This document shows, piece by piece, positions 8,201 through 20,405 of a stretch of 64,000 bases of DNA (position 1 is its first letter; the number at the start of each line of letters is the position of its first letter). Both the position numbers and the translations under genes were made by a program. The DNA is from Venturia oleaginea. Taxonomy: Eukaryota > Ascomycota > Dothideomycetes > Venturiales > Venturiaceae. The stretch spans positions 186,001 through 250,000 of the forward strand of contig JABMLP010000023.1 of assembly GCA_013176395.1 (NCBI GenBank), in the 5' to 3' direction. The notes beneath the pieces are model-generated. The model did not search any database, had not been told where the DNA came from, and saw only the letters and a list, made by a program, of their open reading frames with translations.

Positions 8201-9846
8201 CTAAATCTTCACAAACCACTGCCACTTCCACCCCAAACAAGCCCACCTACTCGCCGCAAAAATTACCATTGCCAATCCCAGCACAGAACAGAAGAAGCCC
8301 ACCAATGCCTCAGCACCAACAACACTGATCAACTCTCCAGAGATGGGTACACAAACCAGGGTCGCGAGACTGGCGATGAAATAAAGCGTTCCATAGTATC
8401 TTCCGAACTCTTCCGCACGACAGAGTTGGCCGATACAGGCTGGTGTGAGGGCCATCCAGCAGCCTGTGCCGAAACCGAAGAGAGCGGCGAAGATGTAGAG
8501 AGCTGGGAGAGATTTTGTGCCGAGGGGGAGCCAGAGAGCTAGCATGAAGAGTAGAGTCGTGACGATGAAGATGAGTAGGGTGTTGAACCGGCCTTTGAGA
8601 GTGGAATTAGCCAAGTATTTACAGGAAATATGGGATTAGCATGCGTACCGATTTTATCACTGATGTATCCGGGGATCAGACGCCCGAGACAGGAAACACC
8701 GTTCATGGTTGAGATGAGGTAGAATCCTGTGTCTTTTGGATAGTGGGTTGCGAGGGAGGCGTACGTTGGGAGGATACCTAGGGAACCGAAGAGGACGATT
8801 TCGAAGCCGAAGACGGACAGGGTGAGGAGCGTGAAGCGCATGTCGCCGAAGATGGAGGGTGAGATGATGGACTTCTTCTTGGCGTCTGGTGCCGGGGGGA
8901 GTCGTGCTTTCATGAGGAAGTTTGCTGGGACGAGAGTGGCCAGGAATAGAAAACCGAGGATACGCATGGACCAAGGAAATCCGTACTTGGGAAGCGTGCT
9001 TCGAAGGATGAGAGGGATGGTGAGACCACCGAATGATGATCCGGCCATGGCGATGCCTTGAGCAAGCCCTCTTCGAGTTTTGAACCAATGTGCCACTACT
9101 GCGAGCGAAGTCGTTGTCAACGTAGCCCCAGTGACTCCTCCCAGAATTCCGCAGCAAAGTAGAAATTGCCAGTATAGCGTACATTCGGCAAGCAAGAATG
9201 CCATGATAATGTATCCGATACTCCCAAAGAGAGCAATGTATTTCGGACCATAGCGATCGAAAAGAGGTCCGATCCAGATTCCGAGTGAAAGTGCTAGGTA
9301 AACGAAAACGGACGGGATCCAGCCGATATCTCGAGCCGAATAGTGTCGCAATTGATTCTCACCCCAGTACTCCTGGAGAGTTCCGATGCTCACCATGAAG
9401 CCAAAGGAGCCATAGAGGGCCAAAGTTGAGCCGAGAACGACCAGCCATGCCTCTCTGCCTCCTTCGGGGAAATCATGATCTGGTTCAACTGCAGGTGTTG
9501 CAGTTTCAATGTCTGGCTGATCCATCGATCCACTGAAAGACGCGGCTGGGATTTGTTGCGTGCGCCATTTGTCCTTTCCCTCCGTCGTCTCGCAGGGACT
9601 GTCTTTCTTTTCTTTTGCCTGTCCAGCATCTAAGCTCTCCATTCCAATGATGACAGTCGCGTCGGAACCAAAGTCATCGACCGTTTGTCGTCGCGAACGA
9701 TCAACCGAATCATTCCGAAGACCGCCAATTTCATCCACGCTCTTCTCGTTCAAACCCTCCTCTTGCCGAGCAGCACCATGCCGCCCATCATTCCCATCAT
9801 CTATCTGAAGAACATTCTCAGATTGGGAGCCGTTAGCCTCGTGCAT
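8201..9846 (-). CDS. MFS transporter, monocarboxylate-permease-like
   Basis: Two exons, 9846-8649 and 8592-8201, joined over a 56-nt intron whose splice restores ...SDKIGRFNTLLI; product 529 aa. A hydrophilic N-terminal tail of about 130 residues with acidic and Ser-rich stretches precedes PEGGREAWLVVLGS, the usual opening of the fungal monocarboxylate transporter (MCT/Mch) family. Twelve membrane segments are visible, with WGENQLRHYSARDIGWI in the first loop, the FDRYGPKY motif after TM2, a TRRGLAQGIAMAGSSFGG segment in TM4-5, and the GRLIPGYISDKIG motif in the second half. It probably moves a carboxylate or related small solute across the plasma membrane; the substrate cannot be told. No biosynthetic neighbours. 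Confidence 0.88.
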
Positions 9847-11210
9847 ATCGAGCAGGAAAAACTACGTGTCGCGCAATCGCCCAGATTCCGTGCTCTTGAT
9901 CCTCGACAGTGAAGAGGAAGTGCAAGCATACTTAAGCATACTTATACGGCGCCATCAAAAGGCAAAAGCCATCTTGACTCATACTTTCCAGTTCCAGACG
10001 GTGTTTTCACTTACGCCCTTTACACGAAGAATGATTATTGATATCTCAAACTAGGTTGTCGAACCCCCTCAAAACATCGGCACAAACAGGGGTGATGAGG
10101 CATCGATAATCGTCCAGACCGTCCATTGCATGATAAGCGCAGCCGTGATCGGTACAAAAAACCAATCAACAACGTCTCCTTGCGAGGATTTCAAAAGAAT
10201 TGGTTCCGTTGATCGCGAATCGAGTTCTCAAAGGTGGAGTCAAGGGAGGTCAAAGGTCCGGACCGTTGACTTTTCACCACTTTATACTCGGAATTCATGT
10301 GACCGCGGTGCTCGGACATCACGGTTGATAGCAACGGTTTGTGGAGAAGAGAGTCCCTCGTCGTCATTGATCTTGATCTCCAAACGGATATCGTGATCAT
10401 GAAGCGGTGGAGGCCTAGGACCTCAATCACTTTCGGATTCGCTGATAACCAAACTGCCAACCGCCTCAAGCATGTCTTGTCTCACCCATCAATCGAACGG
10501 GACGGACACCTCTGGTGCATTGCGACTCCAAGCCAAGTCGCCAGGAGCCAGATTTCTCCAAATACTCCCTTTCGAGATAACTCCATCATCAAAGATGACT
10601 TACAGATGGTCCTGACTGTACTTCAAGCGTCGAGTAACCCGTTTCTTATCAGCTCTCGACTTATCCAGCACTCCGTCCACCCATCCCACCACAAAAGACT
10701 CTGGAACACATACAAGAATAGATTCACAAAGAATGAAGACATTTTCCCCCGGCGATCGTGATCGATTTCAAACCATCCCGCCAGCACAGAGCCCTGATCC
10801 CAACCTATATCTAAATAAACACCACCTATATTGAACCGCAATCCGGACAACTTCCAGAGGACCTCCCAAACGGCACGAACACCCCTTAATTGCTGATTAC
10901 AGTAGTACGATCTGGACAGAGTACATCATGCTTGCCGTAAACAATGCAAAACATAAAAACCCTCGCCTACCTTCGAAAGAACTTCAAATCGAATGTAGAG
11001 AGTAAGAGTAGAACGGAACTGAATCGCTAATATTTCTCTACCACCCACAAACGACAGACTCCACGCAAACAAGGTCATCAGAGTTGGTATTACACAATGC
11101 TCAACAATGCAGCAAGTCGTCGCATCCAAAAACACCGAGGCTAAAATGCAGCACCCGCCAAGATACAAGACAAAATCGCGTCCAAACTCCCCAAAATCCA
11201 ATGCAAAAAT
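9847..11210. other. Intergenic, promoter of the MFS gene and 3' side of Cyk3
   Basis: About 1.36 kb. Contains short AT-rich stretches and frames up to 140 codons (10339-10761) with no domain, no splice support and no clear start. Nothing else recognised. Confidence 0.55.
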
Positions 11211-14200
11211 TCAAATACACTCCCACTCCCCGAAAACGCACCACCTAGCACTCCTATCAGCCAATACCAGACCCCTCCAAACCCCTCTCTCGCCCACCTT
11301 GATAACCGTCTCCCACTCCGTTCCCTCCTTGGCCTCCTTGTGACTATTGCTGACCATATGCTCACTCTTCCTCGTCAACCGAATAATCTTCCCGCTCGGA
11401 CTTTGAATCGCCAACTTCGCAGGTTTGAACTTGTTCGGATCCGAACCTCCCGAGCTTCCAGATCCACCGCTGGAATTGGAAGGATTGGAATAGCTGGACC
11501 CGGAAGCGGAGATGGAGGCCACGCTCATAGCTGAAGCGGGACGTGCATACGGGTTGGGACTGTTACGCCCTGAGATGGCGGAAGAGGAAAAGGTAATTCC
11601 CGATGTTCCTGTTGAGCCGATCGATGGCGAAGAGAGTGATAATGATGACGGATGTTGGAGGACACTGAAAACGAAGGTATTGTTCGCCACAAGGCGTGCA
11701 CATTGAGGCTGTACAACGTAGAGGTCTTGACGTTGAGCGTGAGGAGTGGGATGGCGAGTGAAGAAGTTGTAAGGTGGATTTTGGCCTGTGTGGGTCAAAG
11801 GAAGAGCCAGGGAGAGAGCATGAGGATTCTTGTTGATGGAGTGCTGGTATGGTTAGTAATGCCCATTTCATGCTCGAACATGTGCGAGGACTTACCATCA
11901 AGCCTCTCTTTCCGGCATAAACCTTCAATACACCCAAACCCTCATCACCAGGGAGCAGAGCTTTGATGGTGAAGCGCTTCCTAGCTCCACTCAACCATTC
12001 CGCTTGCGCCAGAACGGGTTTCTTAGTTAGCTCTCCGCTTTCGAAGAAGTCTCCATCTGCATCTCTCGCAAACGTTCTCACTTCAACTTCCGCAACGCAT
12101 TCAACTTCATCTGGAACCTCTATATACAAATGCGCCATTTCCAGGTTTTCGAGGTGCAAAACGCTGGTATCGAAATCCTGAAGCTGAAGAAGATTACGAA
12201 AGTAATGCGGGCAAGCTGTAGGCAGTGCAACAAGCACGCCGAAATCGACTGGTGGAACAATATGCTGCTGTTCTGGAAGCATAGGGACATGTGTGTAGCA
12301 GATCTCCATCGGGCGGGCGAGGAAGTACCACGATTCTGCTTCCTTCCCAGCAGTCGTAGAGTAAAGACTCCGTCGAGCGTGCGTCGGACCAGCCAAGGAG
12401 GCATCCATTATTCTCCATTCTCCATCCACAATCACAGCATTCCACCAATGGTTCGGTCGACTCGCTGCATCAAAATCCAGCGTCTCTCCGGGCGTCTTGA
12501 GATAGCCCTGAATAACCTCGGAATGGATACCAACAGCAGCACACATTTCCGCGACCAAGTAAGCTATTTCTTGACTGCATCCTTGACGGCTCTGGACTAC
12601 TCGTCTCGTATCTATTCTTGCGTCAGGAGGTATCTCGAAATCTTCTTCCCAAGAGATTCGTTCAGACACCCAGGTAAAGATTGCCCGCAATCGTTGGACA
12701 TCGCTTCTGTAAGGCCGACACAGATATCCCTGGACGAGACCTGCTGGCAACGTTGCGGGAGGAAGATCTTGTACTGATCTTGCACTCTTGTCGACGAGAC
12801 TCAGGTTGCATCGAGTGAAATCTGTTGGTTCGGTGATTGGAAGCCCATCTAGACCTTCATCACCTTCTGCATGATCATGTAATAGCTCGATGGGTGCAAG
12901 AACTGGAATGTCATGCATCGCACATCGATCCAAGCGTTCCAACCGTTCGTTCTTGGAAAGCGAGTTCGACCGATTGATATCGCGTCGTACTTGGACCCAA
13001 TCATTGGCACCACCGAGACCCATGTCTCGAACCGCAGCGCTGGACTGAGGCCGAGCCTGTGCAAGAGCCGCAGTGCCTCCAGTAATCGACGTGACACCGT
13101 TCGGCAACATCGATGATCCCTTGATAGGCGAACCAGGTCTCGATGCCGTCCCTGACGAGGAAATCGTACTTCGTGCATTCGCCGCATTAGTCTTTGCCGA
13201 CTCGAGCATCTTCTTGAAGAATCCACTCTTCCTTGGCTTCAACGGAGTTGACAACCCGCCCAAAACGCTAGCTGTTGCACCTGCATCTTTCATCCATTCC
13301 GGCTGTTTGGCCGTTACTGGAGTATCTGGAACCGAACCATGGCTTGAGTGATAGGAAATCCCAGTCAACGGTGTCTGTGGTCTGGACATTCCCAAACTTG
13401 CGCCACTATTGCCCATCCTGGCATCCATCATACTCTGCGGTCGTTGCTGTCCATCTCGGACCCACTTTTTGCGATAAAAGCTTCCTGCACTTGCAGCACT
13501 TATACCTCCCGCGGATTCGATGCTTGCCAGTGTATGACTCGTGCTGTCCGTTGCGTTCGTGGAATTGGACTTCAAGGTGAAAGTACGATTCAATGCTTCT
13601 TTGCCTATCTCGTAGCCGGACTTCATGTGCCGCAATCCCCTCCTGGATCCTTTTTTGCTCCGCATGCTCATGGAAGATTGTGGTCTATATCCAGGATTCT
13701 TGGGTGGCGGATCTGGAGGCAAATTGTCCGCTGTCGTTGAGTGATCTCCAGGTTGGGTGCCTTCTTGCTCGTGTAATTTCCGCAGTCTGGCTTCCATTCG
13801 AGGAACATAGCCGTCCAATTGCGCCGGCCCATCTGGATCATCATCTGGTCCCTCCTCGTATCCCGAGTCTTGGTGTATGCCCATTCCAGCGGAAGTGTGT
13901 GCTCGAGGCCTTCTGTTGATGGCGTACAGCTCGTCAAATGCTTCGGGTGACCATACGCTAGGCGGTTCCCGTTTCGGTGGAGGCGTTGGTTCTCGTGCGA
14001 TTGTCGACATGTCCTCGAATTGCTTCATAACATCGTTCATGGCCATTGCAATTGGAGAAGGGGTTGCATTATCGATATTAGGAGTGGCTGGTTCTGGAGT
14101 GTGGTTGCGATAGGCATGCCCATATACTAGGGCTTGATAAGGCTGAGGCGAGGGAGCCCGATCTTGTTGGGCATGTCGATGAGGCGGCGGTGCTGGAGGA

Positions 14201-15286
14201 GGAGGCGAACCTTGATCCCATTCTGGACCCGGAGAAGGTGCTCTGTAGAGTTGTACTTCGTGCGGAGGCGCCGGAGAAGAAGCACGGTGGTGATAGTGCA
14301 TAGACGGGGCCGGGGACGGAGCTCGATAGTGGGATGGCGGTGCTGGAGATGGAGCTCTGTAGTGTGAAGGCGGAGCCGGGGACGGGGCTCTGTCATAGTA
14401 GGAGTGTGGAGCTGGAGATGGGCCTCTGTCATAGTGAGAGGGTGGTGCAGGCGAATATGCTCTGTATAGAGAGGGTGGTGCAGGCGAAGGCGCTCTATCG
14501 TAATGGTACTGCGATGCTGGAGAAGGAGCTCGGTATTGAGAGGGGGGAGCGGGAGATGGCGCTCTGTACTGAGAAGGGGGAGCGGGAGATGGCGCTCTAT
14601 ACTGAGAAGGAGGTGCGGGAGATGACGTTCTGTACTGAGAAGGAGGAGCAGGAGATGGTACTCGATGGCTGTAGGGTGCCGGCGCAGGCGATATAGCTCT
14701 AGGATGAGCAGTCGGATTGCCTCGTGGAGCCGGGGATATACTCCTAAAGGAACCATTTTTTTGTAGGGGCGTCCCATGGGGAGAAGGTTGTTTCTCGTCC
14801 GATGTCCTCTTCATAGACGAGAATGGTCCACGCGTCTTCTTCTTCAAACTGCCATTTGGTGTAGTAATCGGTGAGTCCGATTCCTTCTTTTTAACCGCGT
14901 CAACCTTAGAGTATGCCTGAAATGGTTTCCTGAACGACTTCTTCTCCGTATTGGCCGAGTTCTGTCTCGGAAGGGGACTGGCATTGCGGCTCGCTTGAGG
15001 TGCAGGCGTGAAGGTATCTGGCAGCACTTGGACAAAATTGGAGGGAAACAGGCCGACCATGCGCTTGTCTCTTCGTAGTCGCCCCATCCACCATGAACCA
15101 TCTCCTGCATTGAGGCATTCTATGAGGTCGCCTTCGATGAATCCCAGGTCTCGTCTCGTCTGTTCATTACGAAATTAGCACAATCCCCCCAAGGCGCGGT
15201 TCTGCCCAATTTCGTACCTCTCCACCCCATGAATACACAGCTTTGACCCAGCAGGGAAATTTCATTGGAAGCCCCTGGTCGGCCAT
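11211..15286 (-). CDS. cyk3: Cytokinesis protein Cyk3 (SH3 plus transglutaminase-like)
   Basis: Three exons, 15286-15218, 15159-11896 and 11843-11211; product 1321 aa. Residues 8-66 form an SH3 domain split by intron 1 (KAVYSWGGE, then RRDLGFIEGDLIEC and GRLRRDKRMVGLFPSNFV). Residues about 160-330 are disordered Ser-Pro-Ala-Pro repeats. Around 800-960 lies the transglutaminase-like core with the triad candidates Cys (QGCSQEIAYL), His (NHWWNAVI) and Asp (WRIMDASL) all present, whereas budding-yeast Cyk3 is regarded as non-catalytic. The C-terminal block (THTGQNPPYNFFTRHPTPH; TWRGLVLADRSARWCVF-like) is the conserved tail. Cyk3 acts at the contractile ring and septum, linking ring proteins to chitin synthesis; its SH3 binds proline-rich partners. 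Confidence 0.93.
14250..14740 (-). repeat. Tandem SPAPPSxYRAP-coding repeat inside cyk3
   Basis: Roughly fifteen imperfect 24-39 nt units coding SPAPPSQYRA, SPAPPSHYDR, SPAPHSYYDR and variants. DNA similarity between neighbouring units is high, so unit number probably varies by slippage. The peptide is a proline-rich array that could bind SH3 domains, including that of Cyk3 itself. Confidence 0.85.
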
Positions 15287-16619
15287 AACGAATGTGGTGT
15301 ATTGGTAGCGATGCGATTGTGTTGTTTACAGCCTCAAGAGGCTCGAGGCGAAAGGAAATGGACCAGTGAAAAGGTGTCGGTGTCGGTATCGGGGTCGATA
15401 TTGCCTGGAAAAATAAAGTCTATGTTCTTTGTGTGACAAGCCGCGAGAGAAACGAGCGTTGGTATTGACTTCCAAATGGGCCTTTCATCTGGTCCGTCGT
15501 CCGTCGTTCCTTCTTTGTTTTTGGCATCTCAGATCGCCCTAGCAACATACCCCTGTCTTCTCCACAATTATGGAGGAGCTCAACCATTTCGCAACGTCGG
15601 CCAGTGACGGCGACACAGACACCATCCTCAGCCTTACCCACACCAATTACGATACCAAAGGAGCCATGGTGCATCGTGTCACTCCATCTCTGTTGTGCGT
15701 GAAGTCCATGTCTCGGCTGCAATATCCTGCGCGGCAAACAGAAAACAGAGTTCATAACAAGCCTTGCGCAGAAGTTCCATCAAAACTGCTAGGAAGCCGA
15801 CGATCAACCTGGATCAGGACGGGAGCGAGGCTGGATCAGGGGCAATGAACGAAGCCGTACCAGGCTTTGTGTTTTCCCAAAGCCTAATGCAGTCGTCCAG
15901 CACAATGGGGCCCAAACTCTCCAATTCCAGATACGAGGACGCAGCCACAGTGGCTTCATCAACTCACCTCGCTGCCCTTGCAAGCGGTATCCTCAACTCT
16001 AGAACGATAAATGATGACGATAGAATTCTAGCATTCTCGGAGTGAGGTTTGCCAGAAGTCGTCAACAATAGTCTCCAGCTGGTCGTTTTAAATGAATAAT
16101 GAAACCTACCCCTCATCACGGCTAGTACTTGCAAGTCACTGATTGGCATCGATTAGCTTGTTTTCCTGGAGGTTTCATTTTTAGTGCTTAGGAGATTGTT
16201 CGTAATTGCATATGAGATCAATGTTTTGTTTGCCAAGTCAAAACCATCATTCGAAAGAAAAAAAATCAATTTACTATCCAAGCCAAGGAATTCAAACACC
16301 CTTTTCCAAACAAAATAGACCCCTAGACGATCATCAACGCCTGCAAATGCTCGAACGATGACGTAACGCTCGCAGAATCGTATCTCAACAACCTTAGCCA
16401 AGAAAGAATGTATCAGCCCCATATAGGCTTCCCGAGCCTATCCTGCTAACATGTCCATATTACAATGTGTATCTTTTGGTCCATCCAGAACGGCATCCTT
16501 GTGCACTTTCCAGTCACCATGTCATTCCTCGAGCCCGAATTTCTAGCATTCTCAAAATGAAAATTCGCCAGCAATTGCGTGAAGCTCAACCTCGATCTAA
16601 GATGCCTTTCCAAAACACC
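15287..16619. other. Intergenic; two small frames on the plus strand of doubtful status
   Basis: Upstream region of cyk3 and 3' flank of the syntaxin gene. On the plus strand, frames 15570-15848 (MEELNHFATSASDG...) and 15764-16045 (ending ALASGILNSRTINDDDRILAFSE) have a protein-like composition and could be exons of a small divergent gene, but no clean splice joins them. Not called as a gene. Confidence 0.35.
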
Positions 16620-18067
16620 TTAAGAATTGTATGAAGTCTGTGGCTGCTGCGCCTCCAACAAGATTCTCTTCACCATTCGCGCTGCTCTCGCCGTGGTCTG
16701 AGTGGGCGCCGGGCTGTTAACAACAGTGGTGTTGCTACTCTTCTTGTTCGTGACCACGTAAATTGCCACCGCCACAGCTATAACGATGAGTACCACGAGG
16801 CAGATGAAGAAGCATATCCACTTCTTCTTGCGTGCACCTCTCGCACTCTTTACACCATGTGATAGTTCTACATTCGCTTGCTGTACATTCTCGTGGATCT
16901 CCTCTCCTTTTTGTTCGATATTCTGGATCAGAGGCTCCTGTTCGGTGACAATTACATCGAGGTCCTGGAAGAGTTCGGCGAGCTCCATGATGGTTTGCTC
17001 GATACGTTGAATCTCGTTATGACGCTGGCGAACAGCATTTAGAGCAGTTTGGGATTGACCCTGGCGGCTGGAGCTTAGAAGCTTTGTAGACATTAGCAAT
17101 GTACTGACATGGAAATTTCGTGGTCCATGGTCTCCAAGACCAGATAGTCCAAATTATTTCACCCTCCCGATTGAAACACCTAGCTTCGAAAATTCCCAGC
17201 GCTTTCCCGAAAAACTTTGCCAGGAATTTGGCCACGTCGATATAAACGCCTGAGAGCTGAGCCAGATGTAATGGAGTGTGTACTCACTGCTTGTTGGAAG
17301 ATCTGCGCATTAGGCTCCTCCACAGCATCCTGGACCTCAGTCTCCGTCGCGTCTGGCCTGACAATTCTATATTGTCTGGCCTGTTGCTCTTGCATCTGCT
17401 TTCTGAAGTCGCTTTCAACACGCTGATAGTCGTTGATCGCTTTCTTAAGCTTCCTGTCCACTCTGCCAACTTGTGGTGCATTCCTCGGACTTCCACTTTC
17501 GCGGTTGCTCTTCACTTTCTTGAGCTTGTCGCCCAGATTGCGATATGCAGCCATGATCTCTGCATTTCTGCGATCGACTTCAGTGTTGGAGGCGCGATCG
17601 TTGAGGACTCGGCTGTGTAAGCCTTGGAGGTCGAGTAATTGGGAGTCGAGGTCGTCGACAGCCTTGTCAATAGCGCGACATTGGTCGAGGACATCGGCGC
17701 CGTCGTTGCGGCCACCAGAATAGCCACCGCCTTGAGCCCCATCGTAGGATTGCATTTCTACTTCTGGCTCTGCTTACTATTGTTAGCCAGGCTGAAGACA
17801 GCGGCAGTACAAAGACGATAGAAGCACTTACGAGCTCCGCCGTACCGACCTCCAGGAGGGGATTGTCCATCATAACCTCGCCCTCCGTCACCGTATGTGT
17901 TCTGGTTGTATGGATTCTGTTGCTGGCCGTAGCCGCCGCCGTTGTATCCTCCGTACTGTTGCATTGTAGATGGTCAGCGTGCGTGTACTAGCAGTTGTAT
18001 GTGCAATGGCTTGAGATAAGAGCGTCGAGCGCGGTGCATCTGACAGGCGGGCCAAACTTACACTCAT
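16620..18067 (-). CDS. sso1: Plasma-membrane syntaxin (Sso1/Sso2-type Qa-SNARE)
   Basis: Four exons, 18067-18062, 17955-17832, 17769-17288 and 17081-16620; product 357 aa. The first exon is only 6 nt (ATG AGT), followed by GTAAGT and a GCTGAC branch, giving MSYGGYNGGG; an alternative is a start at 17964 (MQQYGG). A Gly/Tyr/Gln-rich leader precedes the Habc bundle (DVLDQCRAIDKAVDDLDSQL onward). The SNARE motif has the ionic-layer Gln in ELFQDLDVIVTEQ, then the syntaxin signature ending in GARKKKW and one membrane anchor (ICFFICLVVLIVIAVAVAIY). A 40-residue outer tail after the anchor is longer than in yeast Sso1. It pairs with SNAP-25/Sec9 and v-SNARE for exocytosis at growing tips. Confidence 0.93.
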
Positions 18068-18229
18068 GGTATCGGGTGGTGAAACAATGTGTGTTATGGT
18101 TGTTACAATCGCTCAGGCGAGTAAGACGTGGGAGTCGTCGGTCCTCCTGCTGCCGCGTCTTCGCGTTAGGCAAGGGTAATTGAGTAATATGTGTGTATCA
18201 AGATTTGCTGGCAGGCGGTTGGAGATCGT

Positions 18230-18715
18230 TTAGAGTGCCTCTTGCCTTTCAGTTCTTCGTTCATAAAGACAGCTGAAACGAGAGCCTGGAGCCCCTTGTC
18301 CCCTTGTGCAGATGGACTGCAAAACAATGTCAGCTAACTGCTTGCGGTCTGGAGTGACTCTGGACTCGGACAAAGGTCCCCTATTAATACCTACCAAGCC
18401 ACCCTTCTCCAGCAAGACCCCATCACGCCAATGTCTCTTTATGCGGGAGCGCAGTAGTTGCAGGAGCTGAGCCTTGAATGATGATTCACGGTACATGCTG
18501 ATCTCGTTTGCCACAGCACTGCAGCACAGCTTCTGCATACTAATGAGTATGCGCCTCTTGTTTGCCGCCATCCAAGGCTTCCTAATCTGCCCTTCTGCGA
18601 ATGGCTCTCTCAGCCTCAGACTGTTCTCAATGTTGACCTCGAGACGGAGAATCTGCCGTAAGTAATACGACTCCAAGTCTCCAACCACCTCTCTTTTGCG
18701 CTTCTTTGGACACAC
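18230..18715 (-). CDS. Possible hypothetical protein, up to 161 aa
   Basis: Open frame without stops ending at 18230. No ATG at its 5' end (GTG at 18715); the first internal ATG gives MAANKRRILISMQKLCC. The sequence is basic and helical (KRKREVVGDLESYYLRQILRL; SFKAQLLQLLRSRIKRHW). It could be a 3' exon whose acceptor is the CGTAAG just upstream near 18722. No family recognised. Lies head to head with nothing obvious; 160 nt downstream of the syntaxin promoter. Confidence 0.3.
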   Translation of the reverse strand: MCPKKRKREVVGDLESYYLRQILRLEVNIENSLRLREPFAEGQIRKPWMAANKRRILISMQKLCCSAVANEISMYRESSFKAQLLQLLRSRIKRHWRDGVLLEKGGLVGINRGPLSESRVTPDRKQLADIVLQSICTRGQGAPGSRFSCLYERRTERQEAL

Positions 18716-20405
18716 GCTTACGATATGGTAAATTCAAAAAAACAACTATGATCGACAGCATCCTATTTCCTGCAGCTACTGATTCCTGTTGGGAACAATC
18801 GCACGGACCTCAAATATTCACAATGGCTATTATTTCCAGCGATATGGTTAGGCGCGGACCGGGATGGTGAGTATTATTTTGGACGACTGCTTCTGTATCT
18901 TTGTTCTTAGGATAGCCGGAGGTCCGATATATAAATGGCTGGCTTAAGTCAAAAGCTTGTCAAGGATCTATCTTGCGCAAAACTAAGATACGACGAGGCG
19001 AAAGGCAGGATGACGTTAACATAGCACGTCTTTTATCAAACATAGATAATAATCCCTCAGATCAGCGAAGTGCAAAGATTTGGTTATTCTCACACTTTAT
19101 TCTTCTTGACGCGCCAGTGAAAGCCAAAATTTCAAGGGCCCCATCGCCGCCTTGCTCTGGGATTATTGCGCTTCGTCGATACTGAAGACGCAAAAGAGGG
19201 CGTGCAAATTTCCCGCATATCTTCTTTTTGGAAGAGTAAATTTCCAGCGTCTTCTATATGTATCATGCTATCGGCCTTGAACCTTGGCAACAAACAGGAT
19301 GCTATAAGTTCTCGGCAGCATCGCATCGATCAACCATCTCGATTGACATCCATAGCACATACATCGCCAGCATGATCAAGCAAACCTGCTCAATTCTTCT
19401 TCTCCTCATCCTTGTTCTTCCACACTCCAGCTTCGGATGTCAATTCAGTACCGTTAGGTTCATGAACCGTTCCCACTTCTCCTCCCACACGTCCTCCCTG
19501 TTCAGAAACTGCTCCTCGTCTGTAAGACGGGTACTTCTCGTCGTGTCTCTCAATTCGATTTGAACTTGGCGCAAAACAATTGCATTGTGCTTGATTGTTC
19601 ATTGTGTTGGTGGTGATTTTGTTGTACGTTTGTCGTAAGATGTAGTTGCCAATGCTTGCGAGTTTTTGGTTGGTAGTTGTTTCTTGTCGAGTGCGGGTGC
19701 AGCCATGTTCAATCTCTGGGACTTTATATAGCTAGCTAAACTTGTTGAGCTCGTGTTCATGTTGCCGCAAATTGTGAAGTGTTGGGCTCGAGACTCGAGA
19801 GAAGGAATGACCTTTTAGATCACAGCCTAGATATTGTTCACGAGCAAACAAAGTAAGAATTTGCGAGTTGTCAGGTGTTAGCATTTCCAAATACCATAAT
19901 AGCCGAGTGGCGGGGTATTCATGTTGACTAGAGGTACCTCTTATTCGAAGTATGAGGGGTGAAGGCTACCCTTCAGCCCGTCAAGATTCAATTCTACTTC
20001 TCAGATAGCTAACACTTCCAGCCGCACTGTGGCCTTCCAAGTCTCTGCCCTGTGATGTTAAATATATTCCCCACGATCGGCTCCATGACAGGGCTATGAT
20101 ATCCTGACAAGTTTTGGAACCAACTTACGATACATTTATCGATACCAATGTCACGCTGGACTACAAGGTCACTATCCGAGAACTAGCTTCGTCGTTGGTC
20201 AAGGCGAAGGACAAATAATTGGCTCTCTTGCTGTGTCAACATGATCCGAGGGATTTCACATTCACCATTCTCTCCTTGATGCGACCTCTTGCAATAGAAA
20301 CAGGCGTCTGACAATATTCAGAAGCCCCTGCACACACCTTGAAGTACGATGAATCTATGTCTTGCGGCTGGGAAGATTGTAAATTGTTGGGCATCTGCCT
20401 AATAA
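18716..20405. other. Intergenic 1.7 kb
   Basis: No gene with domain support apart from a possible small frame at 19390-19602. No tRNA or repeat was recognised. Confidence 0.5.
19390..19602 (-). CDS. Possible small protein, 70 aa, with a TATA box upstream
   Basis: ATG at 19602 sits in an A-rich context (CACCAACACAATG) and opens MNNQAQCNCFAPSSNRIERH. The product is hydrophilic and ends EEKKN, without signal peptide. On the minus strand CTATATAAAG lies at about 19726-19735, some 120 nt upstream, a good TATA box for a short leader. The leader itself holds another short frame (MAAPALDKKQLP..., 35 codons) that would act as an upstream ORF. No homologue recognised. Confidence 0.3.
   Translation of the reverse strand: MNNQAQCNCFAPSSNRIERHDEKYPSYRRGAVSEQGGRVGGEVGTVHEPNGTELTSEAGVWKNKDEEKKN

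Noticed and set aside
8657..9184. Minus-strand 175-codon frame within the MFS gene
   Set aside because: Arg/His/Pro-rich shadow frame of the transporter coding sequence.
10339..10761. 140-codon plus-strand frame
   Set aside because: No domain, no splice support and no protein-like composition; treated as chance.
11563..11896. Read-through of the cyk3 frame past 11896
   Set aside because: It crosses a GTAAGT donor, and the conserved Cyk3 C-terminus continues in the exon at 11843-11211.
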